Under the pieces are notes generated by a model that searched no databases, was not told the DNA's origin, and saw only the letters and a program-made list of their open reading frames with translations. From the NCBI GenBank assembly GCA_030427705.1, contig JAUIBR010000014.1, forward strand, positions 62,001 to 126,000: DNA of 64,000 nucleotides. Direction: 5' to 3'. Numbering within the stretch: position 1 is the first letter of the stretch; each line of letters opens with the position of its first letter. The translations under genes and the position numbers were made by a program. Shown here in pieces: positions 54,101 to 62,887 of this stretch. This stretch comes from a bacterium (GTDB taxonomy: Bacteria; Myxococcota_A; Bradymonadia; Bradymonadales; Bradymonadaceae).

Positions 54101-54635
54101 GCAACAAATCTGGGCGAGTCTTGGTGTCGAGCTCGCGGCTGGCGGCGACGCCGAAATCGGCCAGCAGCGCTTCGACCCCATCTTCCGTCTCACGGTAGAG
54201 GATGTTCGCCGGCTTCAGATCGCGATGCACTATCTTGCGCGCGTGGGCGTGCGCCAACGCATTCAGAACGTCCATCAAGACCTTCCGGACCATCGGCCAG
54301 CCCCAATCCTCGTGATTTACAAGCTCCTTGAGCGTCCCGCCGTGAATGTACTCCATGACGTAGTATGGAGAGCCGGTTCTCAGGCCGAGTTGACCAGCAA
54401 TTTGTGTGGGTAGTTCGCCAACCTCGAAGATGTCGACAATCCCGGGATGATGGAGGCGCGCACACGCGCGAATCTCGTGCTCCATTCCGCGGATGTACTC
54501 CTCTTCGCGTGCCCGTTCCGTTGTGAGGACTTTGATCGCGACATCACGATCAAGTTCAACGTGACGCGCCAGCCAGACCACAGCCATACCGCCCTTCCCA
54601 ATGGCGCGTTTGATTTCGAATGGGCCAAGTCGCAT
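51195..54635 (-). CDS. Ser/Thr kinase-AAA ATPase-TPR regulator
   Basis: Large cytoplasmic regulator of 1,146 residues. Kinase: AIGKGGMAVVWLA, Lys in DVAIKVL, HRDLKPANI, DFG in LADFGVAA, TPKYMAPEQ, helix F DLYSLGCIAYWMV. After a linker an AAA/predicted ATPase follows near 370-640 (Walker A VEGSAGTGKSRLVEWI; Walker B IVWLDNAHL). TPR-like helices run from about 760 to the end (RARLEIEAVLDVAEPAG). Known relatives couple kinase activity to binding partners or nucleotides. It is coupled (TGATG) with the gene upstream. It is the intact counterpart of the frameshifted gene at 17125-20806. Confidence 0.93.
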   Translation of the reverse strand: MRLGPFEIKRAIGKGGMAVVWLARHVELDRDVAIKVLTTERAREEEYIRGMEHEIRACARLHHPGIVDIFEVGELPTQIAGQLGLRTGSPYYVMEYIHGGTLKELVNHEDWGWPMVRKVLMDVLNALAHAHARKIVHRDLKPANILYRETEDGVEALLADFGVAASRELDTKTRPDLLRVTGTPKYMAPEQIKAEWRDHGPWTDLYSLGCIAYWMVTGKAPYEGKHHIEILKAHLSKAPKPINPNIPIPGGFKAWVMTLLNKDLHDRFQTAADARFALGELQAFGSPDTTTLVPTDVDATLPAMGNEASLFTAEISGDLFGISRKIRPPLEEDWRRDGGEKRDQRLLGAGLKLFSFRSIPFVDRVVERDAMWSMLQQVHETRTPRAVLVEGSAGTGKSRLVEWISQRAEEMGAATVLKASASDFDPDGRSLGHMVAGYFHIENLTGERAAKRIDDGMQAIGPRAGQRDEAAKMDAYILQRIAEGTNDPNLTVPEGDRVSALCRLVERISSQRPTIVWLDNAHLCPSAITLIDKILNSPDGHPVLVMATLRTEEITRNEALTRWMDHISRRADTVRLHINELGKDDQRDLVRQLLLLDDAVVDRIVKSTGGNPLFAVELIGEWIRKGKLVARENGFALAQGAELGVPTAVHEVWSERIKNILGDFNDSESLTQALEVAALMESPINPADWRRTCAMLGLVLPSNLIPALLEYRVLNGTPTSFNFSHELLRDSLIRTARKGPRWQEYNKVCAQLLQERPRRDDAYLAHLGNYLLESGQAERAAELLRDAAQAAMDKENDEATMRLLQAHLAAIRAAGIPPTSHDAIFNTMRTLIMRRRRGDDINPIEVHGVRARARQHGYWLEYAHATRMHAAIEGHHSLERSHKVLEEAAEALRPLGGLPYGMILNGLGRSTMYMGDIERAISLQEEAIDIFYLLDNTNWLLTAKLSLIYALSQVGENHRARLEIEAVLDVAEPAGLRDAVAEAYCYLGEVTRHEGQFKDALGAYSAAHKLVVDWDAANVAAIEMNMALCQLCLGQFENAHMAFMKLKENELNHVAIEGGLELALCATTAHFGKWKSFDIHWEKARRLLGDAVDYDLAMTAEVAGDVASERGDEVRSQELYRYSETIWSTLGRERDLERIRKKFLRP

Positions 54636-55543
54636 CAGCTCTTAATCGTCCTCACAATCGGCTGAGATGTTTGGTCGCAAAACTCGAGCTCATAGATGGG
54701 CAAATGAGGCGCGAGCGCAGCTACCACTGTAGCCATTTGATGTTGACCCAAGGCCTCGGCGTGAGCAAGCACAGCTTCCTCGTCGATCGATGGATCGACG
54801 ATGGCGTGGTCCGCCATCAAGCGCAGACGCTCACCCAGCAGGTAGTTTCGCGCAGATTGATGATTCACAAAGATCTGACTGGGACCGTCCTCGCAATTGC
54901 AGATCGAAGGGACGAATGTGTTGTGCGCCTGATCATCACCCTGAACTTTGATGCTGATAACGGCTTGTTCCTGATGCTCACCCGGAAGCACCTCGAGCAG
55001 CGGCGCGGTCGAGCCCGACCACTTCAATCGATAGTAGCTACGCACCGCGTCCACAACGAGCCCCTTGCGCACGCGATACCCTTGTGGATCTTGCAGCATC
55101 AATTTGATGAACCCACAGCCGATATGATCTGGATTCGTCAATTGAATCAGCATCGCATTCTGAGCCGAAGGCGGACATTGCAGCACAAAGGTCGTGACTT
55201 TCTGCAGGTCAAAATCGTTGTCGAAACTCGGGTCGGCGTTCAGTGCATTTGCGAGGTTGGTCAGCGATTCCTCGTCGGTGTGCATGTAGAACCGCAGATG
55301 CCAGCGAAGCACGTGGTCAACAGCTTCGTAGATTTCAGTGTCGGTGAGGATTGCGCCACGGACGTGTTCCACCGCGGACAACAGAAGAACCAGCTCCCCC
55401 ATATCACCGCCCGGTGCAGCGATGATGCAGTCGTCATGCCGCCCATCGATGCAAGAGAGGTGCTCGGTCGCCTTCAACGCAGACAACGGCACCCATCGCA
55501 TGCTCGATGGTTTTCGAAATCGGTCTAGGAGTTCTTCCTTCAT
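54635..55543 (-). CDS. hypothetical protein coupled to the kinase-AAA-TPR gene
   Basis: Cytoplasmic protein of 302 residues with no signal peptide. ATG 55543 follows AAGGG; the frame extends eight codons upstream. It contains CIDGRHDDCIIAAPGGDMGE near 40, LRWHLRFYMHTDEESL and LQCPPSAQNAMLIQ. Its stop overlaps the kinase ATG by one base, so it is likely a substrate, activator or input protein of that kinase. No family recognised. Function unknown. Confidence 0.75.
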   Translation of the reverse strand: MKEELLDRFRKPSSMRWVPLSALKATEHLSCIDGRHDDCIIAAPGGDMGELVLLLSAVEHVRGAILTDTEIYEAVDHVLRWHLRFYMHTDEESLTNLANALNADPSFDNDFDLQKVTTFVLQCPPSAQNAMLIQLTNPDHIGCGFIKLMLQDPQGYRVRKGLVVDAVRSYYRLKWSGSTAPLLEVLPGEHQEQAVISIKVQGDDQAHNTFVPSICNCEDGPSQIFVNHQSARNYLLGERLRLMADHAIVDPSIDEEAVLAHAEALGQHQMATVVAALAPHLPIYELEFCDQTSQPIVRTIKS

Positions 55544-55615
55544 CTCGACCCTTTTGGCATTTAACAACAGGCGTCTGTGGGGTTAGATTTCCGGGGCCTT
55601 TTGCGACGTCTGGCT

Positions 55616-56338
55616 ATGAAACGTATCGCCCACCGGGGGCTTAACACCCTCGCCCTACAAAACACCGTACCAGCCTTTGAACTCGCCGTGCAGCATGGAA
55701 TGGACGGGATTGAGCTCGATGTGCAGCTGGCGAGTTGTGACACGCCAATGGTGTTCCACGACGACGATCTTCTGGAGCTTTTTGGTGTGGAGGGAACAGT
55801 TCGTGACTACTCCATCGAAGAGCTGCAGAGTTTCGTGACTCCAAAGGCCGATGAGTTTCCAGATGTCGACCCTGACACAATGCGGATTCCCAGACTTACT
55901 GAGGTCTTGGACGTCCTGCCGAAGGGCCCAGATTTCCTGGTCAACGTAGAGTTGAAGGCCCCTGAGGTTCGGCTGATGAGCGTGACAGCGTCTACCGCTC
56001 AGGTGCTGGCTGACTACAAAGAAACCAACTTCATCGTGTCGAGCTTCAACCCACTGGAACTACTGCGATTCCATCGCCATCTACCGGAAATCAGGACTGC
56101 ACTGCTGTTTGGGACGGACACACCGCATGGGCTCAACCGCGGCTGGCCTGCTGCGATCCTGCGGCGCTTTCGGCTCGATGCTATCCACCCTGAATACCCC
56201 TTGATTTCACGCGAGATGGTCGAACGTGCGCACCGGCGTGGCTTGGAAGTCAACACCTGGACCATCAATGACCCCGATTGGTGGGCATGGCTGGAGTCCA
56301 TTGGCGTCGACGCCATCATCTCGGACGACCCGCGTTAG
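55616..56338 (+). CDS. glycerophosphodiester phosphodiesterase
   Basis: GDPD-family enzyme of about 240 residues that hydrolyses glycerophosphodiesters to glycerol-3-phosphate and an alcohol. The catalytic set is visible: MKRIAHRG at the start, IELDVQLASCDTPMVFHDD, VELKAPE, and the C-terminal LEVNTWTIND. ATG 55616 has no good ribosome site; the frame opens 39 bases upstream. No signal peptide, so it acts in the cytoplasm, probably on imported or recycled lipid head groups. The stop lies at the first unit of a 21-bp tandem repeat. Confidence 0.9.
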   Translation: MKRIAHRGLNTLALQNTVPAFELAVQHGMDGIELDVQLASCDTPMVFHDDDLLELFGVEGTVRDYSIEELQSFVTPKADEFPDVDPDTMRIPRLTEVLDVLPKGPDFLVNVELKAPEVRLMSVTASTAQVLADYKETNFIVSSFNPLELLRFHRHLPEIRTALLFGTDTPHGLNRGWPAAILRRFRLDAIHPEYPLISREMVERAHRRGLEVNTWTINDPDWWAWLESIGVDAIISDDPR

Positions 56339-56420
56339 CTCCCTACGGTCGCGTTTCAGCTCCCTACGGTCGCGTTTCAGCTCCCTGCGGTCGCGTTTCA
56401 GCTCCCTGCGGTCGCGTTTC
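56337..56420. repeat. 21-bp tandem repeats, four units
   Basis: Four exact or one-mismatch units of AGCTCCCTACGGTCGCGTTT plus C, starting at the GDPD stop, followed by a degenerate fifth unit with CCCTGCGGGCTTCGCG. It ends close to the convergent MbnH-like gene. Confidence 0.9.
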
Positions 56421-56445
56421 AGCTCGCCCTGCGGGCTTCGCGTTT

Positions 56446-57579
56446 TCAGTTGTAAGGGTCTGAGAACTTCGGGTCGGTAAGGAATTCTTCGTCAGTAAGC
56501 GAATTCAGGAAGGCGAGCAGGTCGGCCTTCTCTTCTTCGGTCATCGTGAAGCCGTTGATGAGCTCGCTCTTGAAAGGGTTGAACTTGCCGTCACCCGCGA
56601 ACTCCCCGTCTTCGATCAGACGGCCGCCACGCGAGTAGTGGTCCAGGACGTCTTCGAGTGTCGCGATGGAGCCGTCATGCATATAGGGCGCGGTGACGGC
56701 GATGTTTCGCAGGCTTGGGGCCTTGAACTTCCCGGAGTCCTCAAGGACTCCCGAAACATCGTAGACACCTTGATTGCCCACTGGATATGCGCCTGAGCCA
56801 CCGATGTTGTAGAGGCCGTTGTTGTGGAACGCTATCTCCTCAAAGACTGTCCCGTCATGCTGGGTGGAATCGCTGAAGTTGAAACTTCCATGGCAGTGGA
56901 AACACTCAAACCGCTCCGAGAAGAACAGCTCCATACCGCGTTTGGCCGAGTCATTCATCGCGTCAGGCTGGCCGCGGTAAATGAATCGATCATAGTCGGA
57001 GCGGGTTGAAACCAGGCTGCGTTGAAAGGCCGCAATCGCTTTTGTCGTGCGGTCGAGGTTGACGACTCCCATGCCCTCATCAGGGCCAAACACCGCCTCA
57101 AATCGCTGCTGATAATCTTCAACAGATTCCAGTCGGCTGATGAGGTCCTCCTGACTTTTCAGCCCCAGCTCGACTGGCTCTTCACCAAACATCGGGGTCA
57201 GCATTTGCTCTTCCAGATTGCGCTGCAGCGGGTTGCCCCACGTGAGCACGGAGGCATAGGCGATATTGGTCAGAGCCATCGCGCTGCGTGGGTGCACTTC
57301 GTCCGTTGACCCAATCGACTGGGCGAGTGCGTCTGTGAAGGCAATATCTTGGCGGTGACAGGAACCACAGCTCTGCGTCTGATTATCTGAGAGCCGCGTG
57401 TCATAGAAGAGCAAGCGCCCGAGCTCGACCTTTTCATCGGTCATCGGGTTGTCTTCGGGAACACGTGGGGTTGGGAACCCGTCAGGAATATCCCACTGGT
57501 ATCCCGACGGCTCGCTGGTGTCATCCGAGCCGCACCCAGCCAGCATCAACCCCAGAAGTATCGTCATCAATCGTCGCAT
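56446..57579 (-). CDS. MbnH-like di-heme cytochrome c peroxidase family lipoprotein
   Basis: Lipoprotein of 377 residues: lipobox MLAGC, then two heme motifs, QSCGSCHRQD near 66 and FECFHCHGSF near 225. It has the bacterial di-heme peroxidase layout (LGRLLFYDTRLSDN, RSAMALTNIAYASVLTWGN, FKAPSLRNIAVTAPYMHDGS, LEDVLDHYSRGG). Its short length and absence of a third heme fit MbnH/MauG-like enzymes that oxidise a tryptophan on a partner; an MbnP-like gene lies about 8 kb away. ATG 57579 is the start giving a normal signal peptide. An ordinary H2O2 peroxidase is the alternative. Confidence 0.85.
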   Translation of the reverse strand: MRRLMTILLGLMLAGCGSDDTSEPSGYQWDIPDGFPTPRVPEDNPMTDEKVELGRLLFYDTRLSDNQTQSCGSCHRQDIAFTDALAQSIGSTDEVHPRSAMALTNIAYASVLTWGNPLQRNLEEQMLTPMFGEEPVELGLKSQEDLISRLESVEDYQQRFEAVFGPDEGMGVVNLDRTTKAIAAFQRSLVSTRSDYDRFIYRGQPDAMNDSAKRGMELFFSERFECFHCHGSFNFSDSTQHDGTVFEEIAFHNNGLYNIGGSGAYPVGNQGVYDVSGVLEDSGKFKAPSLRNIAVTAPYMHDGSIATLEDVLDHYSRGGRLIEDGEFAGDGKFNPFKSELINGFTMTEEEKADLLAFLNSLTDEEFLTDPKFSDPYN

Positions 57580-57663
57580 AGCCGCACCGCAACTAACGGA
57601 GGTCAACGTACAGCCATTCCCAAAATGGTGCAAAAGCCATCGCTGTGGCAAATCGCCGCACCT

Positions 57664-59115
57664 TTATTCGGCAAAGTTGTCGGGCAGCTTTATCTCCAGC
57701 GTCCCCATGCCATCCGTTGGGTCGGGTGTGGTGGTGCTGGCCAGGACGTTGATTGGTTCGGCCGCAGTGCTCTTTCGCCAATACTGCTTCGCCTTCATGA
57801 ACAGCTCAGATGGCTCGTGGATGAGGTGCGAGACAGGCGCAAATTCGTGTCCGGCCGGAACTGTGATTGGCGTTTCTAAGAACTCCTGTCCATTGAGCAA
57901 TACCGCGACCTTTGGGTTGGCCAGATAGGTAAAATCGTTGGTCTCCAATACCACCGCCTGGTGACCGTCCGTCAGCGCGACGGCCGCGCCCTTTGGATAG
58001 TATCCGATGGCGGAACCCAGCAGTTTAATCGCGGCGATCTGCACCGGCGTCTTAGCTTCGGCCACCAACTCCGCAAACAACGCGTCGGGATTGTCATGAA
58101 CGTCGCGAAGCTCAACGAAACGCCGGCAGACCGCGGCGATAAGCGCTTCTGGGCGAGGCGCCATCTTACCTTCATGTGGCCACCCAATCTGATTCGACAG
58201 CGAAAGCCACTCCGTCTCAAACCCAGTGACCGTACGGCGAAGCGCGGGCTCAGATGCGTAGCCCAACTGCAAGAGCATGGTTGCTGTAGAGGCGGGCACA
58301 CGTTCCATCATCGTCTGGTTCATATGCATCTGAAGTGCATCACCAAACTCGTCGTCGGGAACACCGAGAATCCGCGAATTGCCGATCTCACCAGCCATAC
58401 AGGCATAACAAGCTCGCAACATCGCATGCATATCTCGCGTAATGGTCCGAGCGACCAAGACCGACGCAAACGCGGCATGGACAAACTGCCTCGATCGCTC
58501 CGGAGTCGCGGGCTGCAGCGTCACCGCGAGGTAGTACTCGATCGCGTCCTCAGACAGCGACACAATATGTTGGGCAACCCGCTTCATCTGGCGAGCGAGC
58601 GAGAAATCCTGCTGACGAACGCGTTCGTGAAATCGGCGTGAAAGGACTACCGCCGACGCGTAAGTTTCAATGACCTGGTCATCGATAGCCCGCTTCTGTT
58701 CGCCTGCTCCGATGACAGATGCTGGGTCGACCCAACGCAGTCGAATTCGCTCACCAATTGACTCAGTTTGCTCCCCGGCCCCGGACAACATTCGGCGCGC
58801 GAGCGCGGTCAAGCTGGCAGCATCAACACCCCGCCTTATCAAGAGTTCATTGAAGCCGTTTTGCTCCAAGAGCATGCCGACCTCGAGCGCGTTGTCGTAG
58901 AGTTGGCGCGTGCCCTTTAGCGGCTCACCGTTCACGTAAATAGTGTCACCTGCTGATATGAATACGTAAAACTCGTTATCCGTTGCGGTGAGATGCCCGA
59001 TGGTCTCGACGGCGCGCTGAACCGAGTTTTGGGCGGCCAGGTTGTCCAGATCGTGCATGCGACCAAGCTTCAGGAGCCGGAAAATCAACGCGACGAAATC
59101 AGCGTGGTTGCTCAT
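57664..59115 (-). CDS. hypothetical protein coupled to the kinase-HEAT gene
   Basis: Soluble helical protein of about 483 residues. ATG 59115 overlaps the upstream stop by four bases (ATGA); the frame extends seven codons further. It contains FYVFISAGDTIYVNGEPLKG near 50 and ALARRMLSGAGEQ. The middle has the look of a degenerate HD-type helical domain seen in myxobacterial proteins (RQFVHAAFASVLVARTITRD). No metal-binding HD pair is clear. As the partner of the kinase upstream, a signalling role is likely. Function unknown. Confidence 0.78.
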   Translation of the reverse strand: MSNHADFVALIFRLLKLGRMHDLDNLAAQNSVQRAVETIGHLTATDNEFYVFISAGDTIYVNGEPLKGTRQLYDNALEVGMLLEQNGFNELLIRRGVDAASLTALARRMLSGAGEQTESIGERIRLRWVDPASVIGAGEQKRAIDDQVIETYASAVVLSRRFHERVRQQDFSLARQMKRVAQHIVSLSEDAIEYYLAVTLQPATPERSRQFVHAAFASVLVARTITRDMHAMLRACYACMAGEIGNSRILGVPDDEFGDALQMHMNQTMMERVPASTATMLLQLGYASEPALRRTVTGFETEWLSLSNQIGWPHEGKMAPRPEALIAAVCRRFVELRDVHDNPDALFAELVAEAKTPVQIAAIKLLGSAIGYYPKGAAVALTDGHQAVVLETNDFTYLANPKVAVLLNGQEFLETPITVPAGHEFAPVSHLIHEPSELFMKAKQYWRKSTAAEPINVLASTTTPDPTDGMGTLEIKLPDNFAE

Positions 59116-61832
59116 CGCGCCTCCCTCGAATGCCATTGAGATAGCGCATGGGTTGCCGCTTCTCTGACTCGCTTAGGATTCGATGGTCGCCATTTCTGCG
59201 CCGACTCAATGGCTTCGTATGCCTCTTGGCTCACGCCACGTTCGCCAAGCAGTCGAAGCGCCATCGTACGTGTAGTTTGGCCTTCTTTTCCGGAGCCGGT
59301 TGCCGTGATCGCCGCATTACAGACTTGAATGCAGATCTGCTCGCCGAGCTCAGCATCCACATCGAACAAGGTCTCCAAAACCAAGCGACGTTCGGTGAAC
59401 GACAGCATGTGGAATCGCATCTGTTGTGCGATCGAAGGAAGGACATCACGCAGCTGCTCAAACCGATGATTCGCGGCCAACTGGAGGGCGCGAATTCGAA
59501 GCTCGTCATCGCTGTCCCGGCACAACGCCGGCATGAATGCACCGGCCTGATAAGGAAACTGTTCAGCCAGAAGCGAGAACGCCCGCCGCCGCAGTTCCAG
59601 ACTGTTATGGCTGCACGCTGCGCCGATGATCTGTACACGCTCTTCCGATTTTGAATTCTGCGCAGCGTCCAAAAGGTACGTCGCCAGGTCAGCGTCCGCG
59701 AACGGCACGACCTCGGCGAGTGCGCCCTCAAACCCTGCCAGATTTCGGCTTATATAACCCTGTAAGGCACTGCGCACGACCGGTGAGACCTGCGCGATCG
59801 TCTCGACGACAAGCGGCATTGCGGAGGCATCGCCCACAGCCAGAAACTTCCCAAGAAAATCTGCGACACGCGGATCCAGGTCGGGCTCAGCCTGGATAGA
59901 CTCCACCGCGAAGGCTGCGTTGGCCTCGCCAAAGGTCGCCTCGGCATAGGAACGCTTGGCGTCCCTGTCGCCTATCTGCTTGGTCGTGCCATGCAGATAG
60001 CGGGCGAACTCACCCAAACCCGAGTCCAGATTACGGCGAGCCAAAAGCCGCACGGTCACCTCTAGCCGCGCTGAATCGCCGACTGAATGGGTATCCGTCC
60101 ATGCCGAGCCCAAGACGGCGTGCGCCCTTGCCGAGAAGTCATCATCGCGCTCGACAGCAGACGTGAATTGACCGCGAAACTGATTCCCCAGGGCGCCGTG
60201 TTGGGAGCGCTTGAGATACGCCACCCGAACGGCTTCCGCACGTGCTTCTGCAGGCGCGGAACTGTCGATCGCGGTCAACATCGCCAACTGTTCGATTTGG
60301 CGTTGTGCGTCCTTCGCGATCGACTGCGCAACGCCTGCGCGCACTTCGCCTACAGCTTGGTCGAAAACAGCCTGCTCTTCAGGGTCATCACTGACCTGAT
60401 AAACCATCGCGAGTTGGGCTCGAATTGTCGTCAAATCGAGGTCCCAGAACGCCGTCGCGAGGTCATCTTCGGGTGGCAGATCGCGGGTCGGCGACAGCAC
60501 CAATAGCTGTAGGAACTTTTCGAACTCAGACAATGTGAGCGCCGGCAGGATGTGAATGTACCGAAAACCGCTTGTGAACAGATTGAAGGTCACATCGTCA
60601 TGGGGCGGGTCGGGCGCCCAGACGACCTGATCGGCGACACGAAACGCATCTGGGTGCACCGAAAACTCAAAGCGGTCGCCGTAGTGCGCCAGAGTATCGC
60701 TGACCCTTGCAAACGCTCGCTCCACACGTCTGTCCACCTCGGGGTGATTCCACCCGTATAGACGTGTGGCATCCAGAGCTTTCTGGATTCGGACGAAGCA
60801 ACGCTCGATATGTGCGTTTATGGGCTCGGTGTCCACAAACTCGCTGGCCTCAGACATCCCAAGGCCATCGTGGAATTCGATCCCGACGACTTCCTGGACT
60901 TCCGGCGAATGCGCAGCGGGGATCGGCTGAACGGTTAGCTCACCAGAAGGCGCACCGACGGTTGGCCATGCATTGGTATCGGGTTCGAATCCGTTCAAAA
61001 CCCGCTGCACTGCCGAGCGAAACTCGTGGGCCGTCTGATAGCGATCCTTTGGATACCAGCTCAACGCCTTGTCGATGACATTGACGTACGCCATATCAAG
61101 GTCAGGCATCACCCGCGCGACGGATTCGGCCGGCTTCGTGGCCGCCAACACCAGCGTTTCTTCGGGCGTTGGGGCCTTGTGTAGATGGTTTGCGCTGACC
61201 AATGCGTAGAGCAATGCGCCCACCGCGAAGAGGTCGGAGCGCACATCGATCAGATGCACTCGACCGCGCGCTTGTTCGGGCGCCATGAACGCCGGCGTTC
61301 CCAGGGCGGTGCCATCGCGGGTGAGCGCTTCCGCTGCGTTCTCCATCCGAGCAATTCCGAAATCCAACAGACGCAGGGTGTCGTCCTCGCAAATCCAGAT
61401 ATTGGACGGCTTGATGTCCCGGTGAAGGATCTGCTCCTTGTGGAACTCAGCCAGCACATCGAGCAGCTCATCGGCCCACTGGAACACCTGTCGTGGCGGG
61501 ATCTTTCCGCGGTGTTCACCCCAGATATCGTTCATCAAAGAACCGCGCAGAAACTCCATCGTGTAGAACGGCTCGCCAGTCTCGAGCTGACCGATATCAA
61601 AGACCCTCAAGGCATTCTTGTGTTGAACGGTCGCGAGCACATCGAACTCGCGTTGGAAGCGCTGTACGATGATCGGATGTTGCATCAGCCGAGGATGCAG
61701 CACTTTCAAGGCGCGCCGGATAGAACCGTCCGTGACTTGGTAAACCGCAGCCATGCCGCCATAGCCGAGCAGCCGCTCCATACGCCACCCATCGGCCATC
61801 TGGCCTACGCGCGATTTAGGATCGAATTCCAT
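59112..61832 (-). CDS. Ser/Thr kinase with C-terminal HEAT-like repeats
   Basis: Cytoplasmic kinase of 906 residues. Kinase domain: LLGYGGMAAVYQVTD, Lys in RRALKVLHP, HRDIKPSNI, DFG in LLDFGIARM, TPAFMAPEQ, DLFAVGALLYALV. The middle has RFEFSVHPDAFRVADQVVW, akin to a segment of the next gene's protein. From about 650 to 900, HEAT-like helical pairs are suggested (RRRAFSLLAEQFPYQAG, LRIRALQLAANHRFEQL). Such kinases read signals through the repeat region. The stop overlaps the next start, so the two proteins are made together. Confidence 0.92.
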   Translation of the reverse strand: MEFDPKSRVGQMADGWRMERLLGYGGMAAVYQVTDGSIRRALKVLHPRLMQHPIIVQRFQREFDVLATVQHKNALRVFDIGQLETGEPFYTMEFLRGSLMNDIWGEHRGKIPPRQVFQWADELLDVLAEFHKEQILHRDIKPSNIWICEDDTLRLLDFGIARMENAAEALTRDGTALGTPAFMAPEQARGRVHLIDVRSDLFAVGALLYALVSANHLHKAPTPEETLVLAATKPAESVARVMPDLDMAYVNVIDKALSWYPKDRYQTAHEFRSAVQRVLNGFEPDTNAWPTVGAPSGELTVQPIPAAHSPEVQEVVGIEFHDGLGMSEASEFVDTEPINAHIERCFVRIQKALDATRLYGWNHPEVDRRVERAFARVSDTLAHYGDRFEFSVHPDAFRVADQVVWAPDPPHDDVTFNLFTSGFRYIHILPALTLSEFEKFLQLLVLSPTRDLPPEDDLATAFWDLDLTTIRAQLAMVYQVSDDPEEQAVFDQAVGEVRAGVAQSIAKDAQRQIEQLAMLTAIDSSAPAEARAEAVRVAYLKRSQHGALGNQFRGQFTSAVERDDDFSARAHAVLGSAWTDTHSVGDSARLEVTVRLLARRNLDSGLGEFARYLHGTTKQIGDRDAKRSYAEATFGEANAAFAVESIQAEPDLDPRVADFLGKFLAVGDASAMPLVVETIAQVSPVVRSALQGYISRNLAGFEGALAEVVPFADADLATYLLDAAQNSKSEERVQIIGAACSHNSLELRRRAFSLLAEQFPYQAGAFMPALCRDSDDELRIRALQLAANHRFEQLRDVLPSIAQQMRFHMLSFTERRLVLETLFDVDAELGEQICIQVCNAAITATGSGKEGQTTRTMALRLLGERGVSQEAYEAIESAQKWRPSNPKRVREAATHALSQWHSREAR

Positions 61833-61854
61833 TGAGATGTGAGGATAACACCCG

Positions 61855-61960
61855 TGTTCGGTATTCGGTACTCAGTACTCAGTACTCGGTTCTTGGTACT
61901 CAGTTCTTGGTTTTTGGTTTTTGGTCTTTGGTCTTAGGTTTTAGGTCTTGGGTTTGGGTG
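61855..61960. repeat. TTCTTGGT / CAGTACTC word repeats
   Basis: CTCAGTACTCAGTACTCGG followed by GGTTCTTGG words in the leader of the kinase gene. The TTCTTGG part belongs to the family at 11796, 31706, 43219 and 45308. Confidence 0.75.
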
Positions 61961-62031
61961 CGGATCACTTTGTGCGTAGAAACCTTCACTCTTAGCCTTA
62001 TTGCACTGCTTAGAATGCCGAGCCGCCACCG

Positions 62032-62138
62032 AATGATGACAAGGAAATCTCGGTGGGGCCTCACGGATCTCGGTTCCCCTCGGTGGCCAAAATGCGCAAT
62101 CCACAACAACCACGTTATCTACACGCGCGAAGGCGCCC
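62032..62138. repeat. 107-bp dispersed repeat, copy 2
   Basis: Reverse-complement match to 20895-21001. The core carries three CTCGGT words, CTCGGTGGGGCC, CTCGGTTCCC and CTCGGTGG. With the preceding word repeats it fills most of the gap 61833-62182, where no gene is evident. Confidence 0.85.
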
Positions 62139-62182
62139 CACCGTGAACACAAATGCCCCCCCTTAGGTTTTAGGTTCGGTAC

Positions 62183-62887
62183 CTAGACGAGGCGCAGCCG
62201 CACCGTATCAACTTCGATATTTGTATCGTCTGCAAGGGCCCAGTGTATAAGGCCCTCGGCAAGCTCGGCGCCCGACAAACTCTGGTATCGATCGCGTGTC
62301 GTCGTCATGCCAAGCGCACCCAAAACGCCAAGCGCTCCGTCCGCAACCGCAGAGCCGATGCGCTCCATCGGCCGGTCTTCATCGCGGTCCTCGCCTGTGA
62401 TGAACGAAGGGCGAGCGATGATGTATGGAAGCCCGCTAACGACGAGTTCAGACTCAGCCAAGAACCGCGCTTTTAGATAGGCCGAAGGTGCAGACTCGGT
62501 TACCCCGAGCGAGCTCAAGTAGATGAACTTCGGGTTGTGACCAGAAGCAACGCACGCCTTGATCATCATCGAAGCCAACGCATAGTCCACCGACATATAC
62601 GTTTCATCGGGGTCGTTATTGCGCTTGGCGCGTGCCCTGGTTGTGCCGATCAGAAAGAAGACATGCGTTGGAGCGAGGTCTTTTAACGCTGCGGTCATCG
62701 CGTCTAACTCCCAATCCGCGGAGTTCACCACGGCACCCAAGGCTTCGAATTTCTGGGTCCACTCGTCCAAGCGCGATGAGGTCGGGCGGACGTGCGCCAC
62801 GCACTCGATTCCTTGCTCCCGCAATTGTTGGACGACGTTCTGACCGGTGTAGCCGGTCGCGCCAGCGACGAACGCTTTAGTGGTCAT
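62183..62887 (-). CDS. NAD(P)-binding NmrA-like oxidoreductase
   Basis: Rossmann-fold protein of 234 residues. The N-terminal AFVAGATGYTGQNVVQQL is the NAD(P) glycine motif of the atypical SDR/NmrA group. FIYLSSLGVTES then YLKARFLAES give the S and YXXXK positions, and LPYIIARPSFITG the usual later motif. Members reduce sugar nucleotides or bind NADP as regulators; the substrate is unknown. It overlaps the upstream gene by 11 bases. Confidence 0.87.
   Translation of the reverse strand: MTTKAFVAGATGYTGQNVVQQLREQGIECVAHVRPTSSRLDEWTQKFEALGAVVNSADWELDAMTAALKDLAPTHVFFLIGTTRARAKRNNDPDETYMSVDYALASMMIKACVASGHNPKFIYLSSLGVTESAPSAYLKARFLAESELVVSGLPYIIARPSFITGEDRDEDRPMERIGSAVADGALGVLGALGMTTTRDRYQSLSGAELAEGLIHWALADDTNIEVDTVRLRLV

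Noticed and set aside
56337-56420. 21-bp repeats as an origin or iteron set
   Set aside because: No replication gene or DnaA-box cluster is nearby and the repeats lie between convergent genes.
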